Virus record (IMG/VR): IMGVR_UViG_3300037264_003213
Span: 17,848-81,847 of that record
Reading direction: 5' to 3' (one strand)
Length of the DNA: 64,000 nt
Source of the DNA: a virus
Positions within the stretch are counted from its first letter, which is position 1, and each line of letters begins with the position of its first letter. Positions 26,157-34,840 of the stretch are shown here, piece after piece. Made by a program: the position numbers and the translations under genes. Under the pieces are notes generated by a model. It was not told where the DNA came from. It was given only the letters and a program-made list of their open reading frames with translations, and made no database searches.

Positions 26157-28721
26157 ATGGCATGGTACGATTTATTTAAGGTTTTCACTTACGCATTTAC
26201 GCAAGACCCGCTAGCGAAAAAATCTGATGTTAAGAATTTTCCATCAGCAGGTGTATCTAGTCCAGATTCGATATTAGATTTAAGAAATGCAGAATCGCTC
26301 TCACAGGGCGGTGCATTCATCAGAGTGCAAAACGAGTTGGTTGATACAACATCAGCCACTAATCGAACCAATCGTTACAAAGAATATGACCAATTAGTTT
26401 TAAGTGTGCCTGAAATTGAAATGGCTACGACTGTTTTCGCGGATGAAGCATGTGTGGCTGGCGAGACAGAAGTACAGACCCTTTATTATGGGCCAAAATC
26501 AATTGAGTGGTTGGCCAAGAATAAGGCCGAAGAGAAGTTTCCAATCTATTGTTACGATTTTGAGAAAGAAGACTACACCATTGGGTGGGCTTTTGCCCCA
26601 AGATTTGTCAAGTTTTCAGATACGGTGCAAATTGTGTTTGACAATGGCCAAACAGAAGTTGTAACCCCTGACCATGAAATCCTGAAAAGAGACGGTGGTT
26701 GGGCACATGCGGGTGGGTTGAAGTTTGGCGATGAGTTAATGCCATTCTATAAAATTAGATGTCATCCTCACTACAGCAAGCTAAAAACAGAACAATTCCC
26801 AAGGGTTTTCACCTTTAATAAAGGGTGGATTCATGAGCGCCAGTTCATTGATGAATGGCGTTTAGGGGAAGATCAAGAGCAATACGAGCGTGCTAATCAC
26901 ATTGCACGTTTAATTGCTCAAGGATTTAATAGTAAACAAATCGAACGTCAAATAGGTCATAGATGGTTTATAGTCGAAACTTGGCTCAAGAAACATGGAT
27001 TTACTTACAGAGAAATTAAGCAGCTTGCCAAGAATAAGGATCGCCGCCGTATTATCGGTATTTGGCCACATAAGCAAATGGCGGTCTATGATCTTTCTGT
27101 TGAGAAACACAAGAACTTTGCTACTACGTCCTGCATTATGCACAACTGCCAAAAAGACGAAGATGGCAAGTGCTTCAAAATTCAGTGTACGAGTAGTGAC
27201 ATAGTAGACGAATTGAAATTCGTCATGTTTCACCGTGATATGTTGAACCTAGATCAGCGCACGATGTGGGACAAAGCCAAGCGATTATTCATCAAGGGCG
27301 ACCTATTTTGGGAAGTTATCGTTAATCCTGACAATCCAAAGGAAGGTGTCTATAAGATTAATGACTTGCCATGCGAAACCATGTTCCGCATTGAAACAAT
27401 CAAGGGCAAGATTCTGGAGTTCCAGCAATCCAAGGAAGCTCCCGACTACCAGGCAATTATTAAGTCGCCAATTCAGGGTGCAACAGAAGCAGAATTGCAA
27501 CAATCAACAGCTATTCGGTTTGCTCCTGAACAAGTAATTCATATTCGTATTGGTGACTACAGAAAGACGTTCTACCCATATGGCGTATCCCTTATAGAAT
27601 CGGCTCGCGGGCCTGCCCATCAACTAAGAATGATGGAAGATGCAATGGTTATTTACCGTCTTACGCGCGCCCCAGAACGCCGATGTTTCTATATTGACGT
27701 AGGCCAGCTTCCGCCATATAAAGCGGAGGCTTTCATGGATCGTATTAAGGATCAATTCAGGAAGAAGAAAGTCCCAAGGAATCAGTTTGCTCAAGGTGGT
27801 GCATCGGTAGTTGAAGAAAGATGGCACGCGCCTGCACAGGATGAAGATTATTGGGTTCCAATTCGTCCACAGTCGAATACTAGAATTGAGACATTACCAG
27901 GCGCTCAAAATTTGGGTGAAATTGACGATGCTGTATACTTTAGAAACAAGTTGTTTACGGCGTTGAATTTCCCGAAGAATTATTTCAGTTTGGAAGACCC
28001 AAATGCGACAAGGATTACGCTTTCGGCTCAGGACGTTAAATTTGCCCGCATGATCGAAAGATTACAGTCGCATTTGGAAGAAGCTTTGTATCAAATCGCT
28101 GACAAACACTTAAAGCTTCGTGGATTCCCACCAGAATCTTACGAGGATTTGATAATCAAGATGACGCCGCCTAGCGATTGGCGTGAACTAAGCCGTGCGG
28201 AAATTGTAACGAATAGAATCAACAACGCCAACAGCTTGAAGGGGTCACAGTTAATGGGCGATTTCGATATTCTAACGAAATGGATGAAATATACCGAAGA
28301 CGAGTCTAGGGAAATATTAGCTCGTCTCAAGGTGCAGAAGTTGGAAGATTTGAAGCTACAGATTCTTGCACAGAACCCAACATTATTGGGTGTTGGTATG
28401 CCTGGACAGGGCGAACAAGAGATTGGTGGAGAGCCAGGTGGCCCGAATCCAAATCTTGGGCCAGACGCAGGAGGTTTGCCAGGCGGGGCACCCGCTCCAG
28501 GGGGTCCACCTCCAGGTGGCTTACCAGCAGGTGGAGCAATGCCACCAATGCCACCACCACCGCAACAGGGTGATGCTCCAGGCATGATACCTCCTGTTGA
28601 GCAGGCGGAACCGTTACCAAAGGTAACGGATCAGGAAACTGTTAAATATGACATGGAGATTCAGGATTACGAATCGGAAATAGATGTTGAACCTGTAGAC
28701 CATACAGATATGGAGGGATAA
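26157..28721 (+). CDS. 20: Portal protein (T4 gp20-like) containing an intein
   Basis: An 854-residue precursor. Residues 1-98 and 331-854 form a ~622-residue portal of the T4 gp20 type, with blocks such as MWDKAKRLFIKGDLFWEV, QVIHIRIGD, YGVSLIESARG, APERRCFYIDVG and FPKNYFSLED. Residues 99-330 are an intein. After splicing, ADEA joins CQKDEDGK. The C-terminal ~100 residues are Pro/Gly-rich with an acidic end. The portal dodecamer forms the DNA channel and nucleates prohead assembly. It precedes the protease, scaffold and capsid genes as in T4-like phages. Confidence 0.93.
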   Translation: MAWYDLFKVFTYAFTQDPLAKKSDVKNFPSAGVSSPDSILDLRNAESLSQGGAFIRVQNELVDTTSATNRTNRYKEYDQLVLSVPEIEMATTVFADEACVAGETEVQTLYYGPKSIEWLAKNKAEEKFPIYCYDFEKEDYTIGWAFAPRFVKFSDTVQIVFDNGQTEVVTPDHEILKRDGGWAHAGGLKFGDELMPFYKIRCHPHYSKLKTEQFPRVFTFNKGWIHERQFIDEWRLGEDQEQYERANHIARLIAQGFNSKQIERQIGHRWFIVETWLKKHGFTYREIKQLAKNKDRRRIIGIWPHKQMAVYDLSVEKHKNFATTSCIMHNCQKDEDGKCFKIQCTSSDIVDELKFVMFHRDMLNLDQRTMWDKAKRLFIKGDLFWEVIVNPDNPKEGVYKINDLPCETMFRIETIKGKILEFQQSKEAPDYQAIIKSPIQGATEAELQQSTAIRFAPEQVIHIRIGDYRKTFYPYGVSLIESARGPAHQLRMMEDAMVIYRLTRAPERRCFYIDVGQLPPYKAEAFMDRIKDQFRKKKVPRNQFAQGGASVVEERWHAPAQDEDYWVPIRPQSNTRIETLPGAQNLGEIDDAVYFRNKLFTALNFPKNYFSLEDPNATRITLSAQDVKFARMIERLQSHLEEALYQIADKHLKLRGFPPESYEDLIIKMTPPSDWRELSRAEIVTNRINNANSLKGSQLMGDFDILTKWMKYTEDESREILARLKVQKLEDLKLQILAQNPTLLGVGMPGQGEQEIGGEPGGPNPNLGPDAGGLPGGAPAPGGPPPGGLPAGGAMPPMPPPPQQGDAPGMIPPVEQAEPLPKVTDQETVKYDMEIQDYESEIDVEPVDHTDMEG
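26451..27146 (+). mobile_element. 232-residue intein in the portal gene
   Basis: Block A begins with Cys1 (CVAGETEVQT). Block B holds TPDHEIL with the conserved T-x-x-H. Block F is AVYDLSVEKHKNFATTS. Block G is CIMHN followed by Cys+1 of the C-extein. All splicing residues (Cys1, block B His, penultimate His, terminal Asn, Cys+1) are present. No LAGLIDADG or HNH endonuclease is visible; in its place lies a helix-turn-helix-like segment (IARLIAQGFNSKQIERQIG). It is therefore a mini-intein with a possible DNA-binding remnant. Confidence 0.93.
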
Positions 28722-28963
28722 TGGACATTAGAATGGCACCTAAATTGGCAATACATAATAAAGAAAAATTACAAAAGGTTTCTGAGTGTGTGTGTTATTA
28801 CTGTTACAAAATATTCGCGCCTTCAGATATCAAGGAATGGGTTGATAAAGATTTAGATACAGCAATATGTCCCCATTGTGCTATTGATGCGGTCTTGCCA
28901 GTATATGAAGAGAGCGAGAAGGATATTGTCTTTCTGACAAAGATGCATGAATATTGGTTTTAA
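28721..28963 (+). CDS. Small zinc-binding protein
   Basis: An 80-residue protein with CYYCYKIF and, 20 residues later, CPHCAIDAVLP, i.e. two CxxC pairs forming a zinc ribbon. This resembles a widespread small bacterial cytoplasmic family of unknown function. Start at 28721 overlaps the portal stop; MAPKLAIHN at 28733 is possible. Confidence 0.65.
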   Translation: MDIRMAPKLAIHNKEKLQKVSECVCYYCYKIFAPSDIKEWVDKDLDTAICPHCAIDAVLPVYEESEKDIVFLTKMHEYWF

Positions 28964-28991
28964 TAAATCTATATATAGACGAGGAGGTTGT

Positions 28992-29285
28992 ATGCGAAAC
29001 ATATGGAAGTGGTTCATTGGCCTTTTCGACTGTCATCACCATTGCTGTAAGAAGACATTATCTGGTGAGATCGTGATGGGGTTTGGTTGCTATGAAATAG
29101 AAATCAAAGTGCCTGGTGAGCCTTGTAGGGTTTGTTTTGATATTGAAGACGATGGAAATTGTGTTTGTCATAACACAGTAAACAAGATTGGTATTACAGT
29201 TGGTAAGTGTGGGTTCGTTATCCACGCAGATATCAATACTAATACCTGTTCGATAAAATGGCATTGTGAATATAAAGAAGACTAA
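28992..29285 (+). CDS. Cys-rich hypothetical protein, paralog of the next gene
   Basis: A 97-residue protein from the ATG at 28992, which has AGGAGG 4-5 nt upstream. The N-terminal ~20 residues are hydrophobic/aromatic (MRNIWKWFIGLFDCHHHCC). The beta-rich domain that follows (IVMGFGCYEIEIKV...HADINTNTCSIKWH) aligns with that of 29288-29623. A tandem duplication is likely. Function unknown. Confidence 0.65.
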   Translation: MRNIWKWFIGLFDCHHHCCKKTLSGEIVMGFGCYEIEIKVPGEPCRVCFDIEDDGNCVCHNTVNKIGITVGKCGFVIHADINTNTCSIKWHCEYKED

Positions 29286-29287
29286 AT

Positions 29288-29623
29288 ATGGGTCTACTTA
29301 AAGGAAAAAATTGGTGGTGGAAATATTTCAAAGCCTTGTTATTTTCCATTTTTAGTCATGTTCGAGGTAGTATTACTTTAGGACATGGTTATTCTGAAAC
29401 TGAAATAGTTTTAGACCCAATAATTAAAGCAAAGAGAATTTTCGTTGCTGTGGAAGCAGAAGACATTCCCGTTTGCGCTGGAGCAGTAGACACTATTGGC
29501 GCAATCAAGAAGTGCGACAATATTTTTATATTATATGCCGATATTAAAAGCAACACCGCTACGGTATATTGGCTAGTAGACTACACTCTAAATGACGATG
29601 ATGAGAACATTGATAATATTTGA
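29288..29623 (+). CDS. Hypothetical protein, paralog of the preceding gene
   Basis: A 111-residue protein starting MGLLKGKNWWWKYFKALLF and sharing with its neighbour a G-x-I-x-x-G-x-G...E-x-E-I strand, a central ED...C...V-x-x-IG and the end ADIKSNTATVYW. Both have an aromatic, possibly membrane-associated N terminus. No known family. Its stop overlaps a TTG upstream of the next gene. Confidence 0.65.
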   Translation: MGLLKGKNWWWKYFKALLFSIFSHVRGSITLGHGYSETEIVLDPIIKAKRIFVAVEAEDIPVCAGAVDTIGAIKKCDNIFILYADIKSNTATVYWLVDYTLNDDDENIDNI

Positions 29624-29631
29624 GAAAAAAT

Positions 29632-30888
29632 ATGTGGGTGGCTTTAAACAAAAAAAATATAGTAGCTGCGCTATCGGAACATCCATTTTCAATGACTGGA
29701 TACTCTGTCCGTCAATTGGATTTAAAAGAACCTAAAGAAAAGTGGCACAGCCTAATTGGGAAAAAACTTAATTTGGGGGATGCCAAAGAAGTCAAAAATC
29801 TAAGAATTGCCTTTGTGTGTAATTGGAATGATAATTGTGGAATTAGCACATATAGTAGCTATTTAGTCGATGCGTTAAAAACCAAAGTAAAAGAACTTCA
29901 TGTATTCTCCGAAAGCGGGTCGGATCGAACAGACGACCCGCCTTACGTTACTAGATGTTGGAAGCGGGGAACAAGTCTCAAGGGATTGATTGATAAAATT
30001 GTTGAATGGGCACCCGATTTTATTATCATTCAACATGAGTTTGGCATTTTCCCTAAAGCTACTTATTTTCTACAGTTGTTACAGGGGATTGAAGATATCC
30101 CTTATGTCGTAACAATGCATTCCGTCTATGAACATTTAGATAAGTCAATTTGCACATCCGCAGTGAAAGATATTGTGGTTCATAGTGAAGAAGGAAAGAA
30201 AGTTCTCAAGAAGCTCGGTAACGCCAATAATATTTACGTCGTCCCGCATGGTTGTGTCCAATTCAATGATGAAGACAAAACGGAGTTGTGGAATATATTT
30301 CAGACCCCTTATACTATTGTTCAGTTTGGATTTGGGTTCTTTTACAAAGGTGTAGATAGGGTGCTGGATGCTATTCATTATCTAAAGAGGTCTGATCCTA
30401 AATTCAAAGATATATTCTATTGTTATCTCTGTAGTGATAATTACCATACAAGTGTGGTTCATACTCAGTATTATGATTTTCTTATTAAGAAAATTGATGA
30501 GTTAAGTCTTCATGATAATGCTGTTATTATTCGTAAATTCCAAACTGACCAGATGATTAAGAATTATTTACGGACGGCTAAAATTGCTGTATTTCCATAT
30601 GTCGGTGATCCGAAGAACATGGTTTATGGGGCATCGGGGGCAATTCGGATAGCAATGGCGTGCGGAATTCCAGTCATTGCTAGCAGTTGTCATCAGTTTG
30701 ATGATTTGGAAGATGTGGTGCCTCGTCCCGCTAATTTTGCAGAGTTGGCAGATGAAATTGATGAAGTCTTTAGTAACCACAATCACAGAAAAAGCATCTT
30801 GGCAAAATCAGAAGCTTATATGGCTGCCAATACTTGGGGCATTAGTGCGGACAGATATATTAACTTATATTACCAAATTAATTCTTAA
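29632..30888 (+). CDS. GT4-type glycosyltransferase
   Basis: A 418-residue GT-B enzyme, started at the ATG at 29632 rather than the TTG at 29620. N-terminal domain: RIAFVCNWNDNCGISTYSSY. C-terminal domain: YTIVQFGFGFFYKGVDRVLDA and later VFPYVGDPKNMVYGASGAIR with AMACGIPVIASSCHQF, the donor-binding part of GT4. It should transfer a sugar from a nucleotide donor to an unknown glycan. Its 3' end overlaps the convergent gene by 4 bp. Confidence 0.88.
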   Translation: MWVALNKKNIVAALSEHPFSMTGYSVRQLDLKEPKEKWHSLIGKKLNLGDAKEVKNLRIAFVCNWNDNCGISTYSSYLVDALKTKVKELHVFSESGSDRTDDPPYVTRCWKRGTSLKGLIDKIVEWAPDFIIIQHEFGIFPKATYFLQLLQGIEDIPYVVTMHSVYEHLDKSICTSAVKDIVVHSEEGKKVLKKLGNANNIYVVPHGCVQFNDEDKTELWNIFQTPYTIVQFGFGFFYKGVDRVLDAIHYLKRSDPKFKDIFYCYLCSDNYHTSVVHTQYYDFLIKKIDELSLHDNAVIIRKFQTDQMIKNYLRTAKIAVFPYVGDPKNMVYGASGAIRIAMACGIPVIASSCHQFDDLEDVVPRPANFAELADEIDEVFSNHNHRKSILAKSEAYMAANTWGISADRYINLYYQINS

Positions 30889-31211
30889 AGTGGCCCACTC
30901 ATATCTGCGGTACTAGGAGCGACGATATCTTTTTCTTCTGGATTGTTTCCCTTCCGCAAGTCATTTGGCATAAAATCTCTTTGTTTATCTCTATATTTGC
31001 CCAAAATTCTCTTAATATCATCGTCGTGTCTGGCAAGAGTATTGAAGAAATCCATTAGTCTTTCTTGATGCCTACTGATGGCCATTTGAGCTAATTTCAT
31101 TAACATTTCGTCTTCATTCGGCATCGCGTCTATATCACCCAGCGGCTGGTCATCTTCTTCGCCAACTTCGCGGGCTTCAACGAACTCTGAAAAACTTTTA
31201 ATTTTGTCCAT
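30885..31211 (-). CDS. Probable head-packaged protein with T4-like capsid-targeting start
   Basis: A 108-residue protein beginning MDKIKSFSEFVEAREVGEE. The SFSEFVEA core is very close to T4 internal-protein targeting peptides (MKTYQEFIAEA). The rest is charged and helical (QMAISRHQERLMDFFNTL). AAAAAGG lies upstream of the start. It sits next to the gene for the probable internal head protein, on the opposite strand. Inferred to be packaged into proheads or to be a core component. Confidence 0.65.
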   Translation of the reverse strand: MDKIKSFSEFVEAREVGEEDDQPLGDIDAMPNEDEMLMKLAQMAISRHQERLMDFFNTLARHDDDIKRILGKYRDKQRDFMPNDLRKGNNPEEKDIVAPSTADMSGPL

Positions 31212-31332
31212 CACTTTTTAAGCCTTTTTGCATATCTATGTTAGGTAGATTTAATAGTTTCAAAAATTGTACTATTAGCACTATATATCGGGGTAGCAAC
31301 ATAAAGGTATATATCCTTATTAGGAGATAGAT

Positions 31333-33186
31333 ATGAAAAGAAAACTAATCAATTATGATGTTTTCCAGAAGATCAGCGATGAATCATTAAGCAAATCAGA
31401 AAAAGAATTAATTGAAGCCGAAGAAGTATTAGCAAAAGCTTTGGGCGAAGAACAATTATCTCTTCATTGCTTTGGCGAATCCACTGCCACATATGAGACT
31501 TTGGATAAGTCTTATATTCACGCTGCATACCGTCTAGAAAGCAACAGCGTTGTATTCGAGAATATCGAACAATTAGTCATTGATAATAGCTCGGCAAGAG
31601 AAAAGGGTCATTCAATTCTCCGCAAGATGTTTGATGAATGCTTGAAGGAGAATAATGGCACCGCTGACTCTTTGTTCAAGGAATACATTGCACTTCCTTT
31701 CATTCGTCGTGACCTACAAGAAGGTGCAGGCGGTGCATGGGTTGAGCAGCCAAACAAGCCACATAAGAAGGGTAAGCCACAACCACCTTGGCTAGCACAG
31801 AAAAGAGCAGAGTCCAAGAAGCGAAGCCAGAAGTTGGTTAGCCCAGCTTTGAAAGCACAGAAGAAGCGTGAAGCTGACACTTTGAAGAAGCGTGGCGGTC
31901 CTGGTACACACGTTCATTTCCGTTTCAAGCCACAAACCAAGAAGAAGATGAAGGAATGGCACAATTTAACCGAAAACATTTTCAATTACATTGATTATCA
32001 GGAATTCGGTCCTATTGCGAAGGATTCGGAAATTAAGAAGGACGATCATGGCAACGTTGTTGCTATTCGTATCCCAGACACACATTCCCGTAATGAAGGC
32101 AAGATTTTGTCCTTCAATTGGAAGACATTGAATACTGATTGCATGGTTCTCCGTGCCAAGATGAAGAATCTAGCAGAAGACGTTAATTTCTGCAAGGCAA
32201 TGGCGGACCTACGCAAGTGTAATGCACTATCTGACAATAAGAAGTTGCAGGAAATTTTAGAAGCCATCGTAGTCAGATGGCCAAATGTTATTTATTTAAC
32301 TCAGGCTGAACTAGCTGGCTCTATTGCAACCGCACTAGACACAGTAGGTGAAACATCTTACGACGATCAGACTTGTGCATTCATGGCGGAAGGCATTTTG
32401 CGAACCGCAGTTGAAGCTTACAACGAAAGAGTACAGAGAATTATCAAGCTGTCTGGCATGAAGATAGAGGGCACAGATGACTCTTATCTAGATTTCCAGA
32501 ACATCGTTGAGAGATTCTATTCATTCCTAGATCAGAACACCAAGTTGGAAATGCAGGTTTATGTAGACCTATACAACGCATTAGTTGAAGTTTACAAACT
32601 TGGTCATGAAGAAGGCAATGAGTATTTAATGGGTGAAGCATCAGGTTTCCTCAGAGAACTCAAGGCCGTTGTCGATCAGACCGCTGAGCCAACTCTTGAT
32701 TTGGCTGGCGATGTAGCAGCATGGCTAAATCAGTTAGTTGAAACAAATCTAGATAGTGAAGATTGGAAAGTTTCCAACACTCCTCATCAGACTGTAAGTG
32801 GCGATCACCCACAAATGGCTAAGAACGCACAAAAGGGTTACGCCCCAAGTTCGGACTTTAGCGGTGATTGGGGCGATACAGCACCAGTTAGCGACGGCAA
32901 ATCCTATAAGGGTGGCTTAGCTGATGAAATGCGTAAGGACGCCTGGGGTAATTGGGCTAATGATGACACATGGCCATCAATTAGCAACCCATATGTTCCG
33001 AAGGCAGGCGTATGGACAATGAAGGGTGAAAAGGGTGCTGACGTAGACGGAACCGATGATTGGAGCCGCTACACATCCAAGGACACTTGGCCAGCATTGC
33101 AGAACCCATACGTTCCTAGTGAAGCAGGTGGGGAAGGTGGCACTGGCTATAAAATGAAGTCTGATAACCTAGTTGTTGACCAGTAA
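31333..33186 (+). CDS. Probable internal/core head protein between portal and protease
   Basis: A 617-residue protein with a good AGGAG site. Helical N-terminal half with a very basic segment at ~145-205 (PHKKGKPQPPW...KKMKEW), a helical middle and an acidic Gly/Trp-rich C-terminal region. That region carries two copies of a motif of type DTWPxxxNPYVP. Codon use resembles the capsid gene, suggesting high expression. Its place in the head cluster argues for a prohead core or internal head protein. No T4 counterpart recognised. Confidence 0.68.
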   Translation: MKRKLINYDVFQKISDESLSKSEKELIEAEEVLAKALGEEQLSLHCFGESTATYETLDKSYIHAAYRLESNSVVFENIEQLVIDNSSAREKGHSILRKMFDECLKENNGTADSLFKEYIALPFIRRDLQEGAGGAWVEQPNKPHKKGKPQPPWLAQKRAESKKRSQKLVSPALKAQKKREADTLKKRGGPGTHVHFRFKPQTKKKMKEWHNLTENIFNYIDYQEFGPIAKDSEIKKDDHGNVVAIRIPDTHSRNEGKILSFNWKTLNTDCMVLRAKMKNLAEDVNFCKAMADLRKCNALSDNKKLQEILEAIVVRWPNVIYLTQAELAGSIATALDTVGETSYDDQTCAFMAEGILRTAVEAYNERVQRIIKLSGMKIEGTDDSYLDFQNIVERFYSFLDQNTKLEMQVYVDLYNALVEVYKLGHEEGNEYLMGEASGFLRELKAVVDQTAEPTLDLAGDVAAWLNQLVETNLDSEDWKVSNTPHQTVSGDHPQMAKNAQKGYAPSSDFSGDWGDTAPVSDGKSYKGGLADEMRKDAWGNWANDDTWPSISNPYVPKAGVWTMKGEKGADVDGTDDWSRYTSKDTWPALQNPYVPSEAGGEGGTGYKMKSDNLVVDQ

Positions 33187-33197
33187 TAAGGAGCTAA

Positions 33198-33866
33198 ATG
33201 AGCGAAGGCGTAATGCTGCTTAACGAATTTGATTGCTATGGATTTCAGATTGATCTTAAAGAATCCAATCTTGAAAAGAACCTTCTGAAATTCCGTGGCA
33301 AGTTACAAGAAGCAGAATGTGTAAATAAGAACAAACGTATGTATCCGTTCTCGGTATTAGACGAGAATGTACAGAAGTTACAGGAAATCGTAAAGGTCCG
33401 TGGGCTTTTAGGTGAGTTGGATCACCCTACGGATAGCATCATTCATTTTAAAGATGCTTCTCACGTCATTACAAAATTGTGGTGGGAAGGCAATATATTA
33501 ATGGGCGAAGGCGAGATATTAAACACAGCAATGGGCCGACAGTTGCGTGCATTGCTAGAAGGTAATATCAGAATCGGTATGAGCAGTCGTGGTGTAGGTA
33601 ACGGTAAGGTAAATGAGAATGGTATTTTGGTTATTAGCGAAGGCTATAAACTAATTACGTTTGATGCCGTTGCTGACCCATCAACTCCTGCGGCTTTCCA
33701 AGAGAGAGTGGTAGGAAAGCGAGAGAATTATATTACTCAAAATATTGATAATTATGAGAAAAATAATAGCTCCCGCATATATACCATTAAGAAAGAGGTT
33801 GTAATAGCCGCTTTGAGTGGTTTAGTTAAGGAATCAACTGATAAATATTTGGCGAGGTCTAAATGA
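33198..33866 (+). CDS. 21: Prohead maturation protease (T4 gp21-like)
   Basis: A 222-residue serine protease of the T4 prohead-protease/assemblin type. Family motifs: RMYPFSVLDENV, then GELDHPTD with catalytic His76, then RIGMSSRGVG with Ser129/130, and FDAVADPS as the likely acidic block. It is expected to cleave scaffold, capsid and internal proteins during head maturation. TAAGGAG lies 7 nt before the start, and the stop overlaps the scaffold gene (ATGATG). Confidence 0.93.
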   Translation: MSEGVMLLNEFDCYGFQIDLKESNLEKNLLKFRGKLQEAECVNKNKRMYPFSVLDENVQKLQEIVKVRGLLGELDHPTDSIIHFKDASHVITKLWWEGNILMGEGEILNTAMGRQLRALLEGNIRIGMSSRGVGNGKVNENGILVISEGYKLITFDAVADPSTPAAFQERVVGKRENYITQNIDNYEKNNSSRIYTIKKEVVIAALSGLVKESTDKYLARSK

Positions 33867-34804
33867 TGAAAAACATAGTCGAAGTATTGAAGAGTCTTCT
33901 ACCTGAAGATCAGCTAAAAGAAGTCGCAGCGATAATTGATGAAACCATCAAGGAAGCTGTTGTGGACGTTGCTAAGCAAAAGGAAGCTGAATTTAACAAG
34001 CAGCTTGAAAATGCTTACAACGAACTTTCAGCGGAACTACAGACTGCTGAGAAGACAGCAGAACAAGGTTACGAGGAAGCGTATGCGATTATTACTGACC
34101 TCCGTAACAGATTAGAAGTTCAGAGAGAAGAATTCGAGAAGACCCTAGAAGAAGGGTACGAAGAAGCCTATCAAATGTTGTTGGCTGAACGTGCCAAGAA
34201 TAGCACTCTCGAAGTCGATCTCTACGAAGAGTACGAGAAGAAGTATGTCGAACTTAAAGAGCAGTTTGTGGACATGCTTGATAAATTCTTGCACGACAAG
34301 GGTGCAGAAATCTATGAGCAGGCCCGACGTGATTTGGTCAACGACCCACGTTATGCCGAACACAAGGTTGCTTTGGATAAGATTGCAGAAATCGCTGCTA
34401 ATTATCTAACTGGTGAAGAAATTGCATTAGCGACCAGCAGCAAACTAGAAGATGCTTACAATCAGCTTGAAGAGATGAAGGGACAGATCAAGATTATGGA
34501 AGCTCGTAATATCCGCCTAGCGCGTGATAACGAGAAGATGACTGAAACTGTCCGTGCAACAAATAACGTTGTAACTGAGTCTCGTAGAGTTGATAAGAAA
34601 GAAAGAGTTGCACAGGCGAAAGGCGTATCGGGGAGAGGCAGAGTTGTTACAGAGGAAGACACCAAGGTTATTGCGGAATATAACCAGGCATCTGTTAATA
34701 ACAAAGATACCACAGATGTAGCAGCACTTGTAGAGAGTTTAATGCCAGGCGTAGACCAGGCAACATTAAACACCCTAGCAGGTACGGCTAAGAATCGAAG
34801 ATAA
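33863..34804 (+). CDS. 22: Prohead core scaffold (T4 gp22-like)
   Basis: A 313-residue, highly charged, largely coiled-coil protein (for example EEFEKTLEEGYEEAYQMLL) with an acidic N-terminal two-thirds and a looser C-terminal part. Lying between protease and capsid genes and coupled to the protease by overlap, it occupies the gp22 slot. E-rich sites such as GYEEAY could be protease targets. It would direct capsid assembly and then be degraded. Confidence 0.88.
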   Translation: MMKNIVEVLKSLLPEDQLKEVAAIIDETIKEAVVDVAKQKEAEFNKQLENAYNELSAELQTAEKTAEQGYEEAYAIITDLRNRLEVQREEFEKTLEEGYEEAYQMLLAERAKNSTLEVDLYEEYEKKYVELKEQFVDMLDKFLHDKGAEIYEQARRDLVNDPRYAEHKVALDKIAEIAANYLTGEEIALATSSKLEDAYNQLEEMKGQIKIMEARNIRLARDNEKMTETVRATNNVVTESRRVDKKERVAQAKGVSGRGRVVTEEDTKVIAEYNQASVNNKDTTDVAALVESLMPGVDQATLNTLAGTAKNRR

Positions 34805-34840
34805 TAACTTTAATATAAGTTATAAAAGGAATATAGATTA

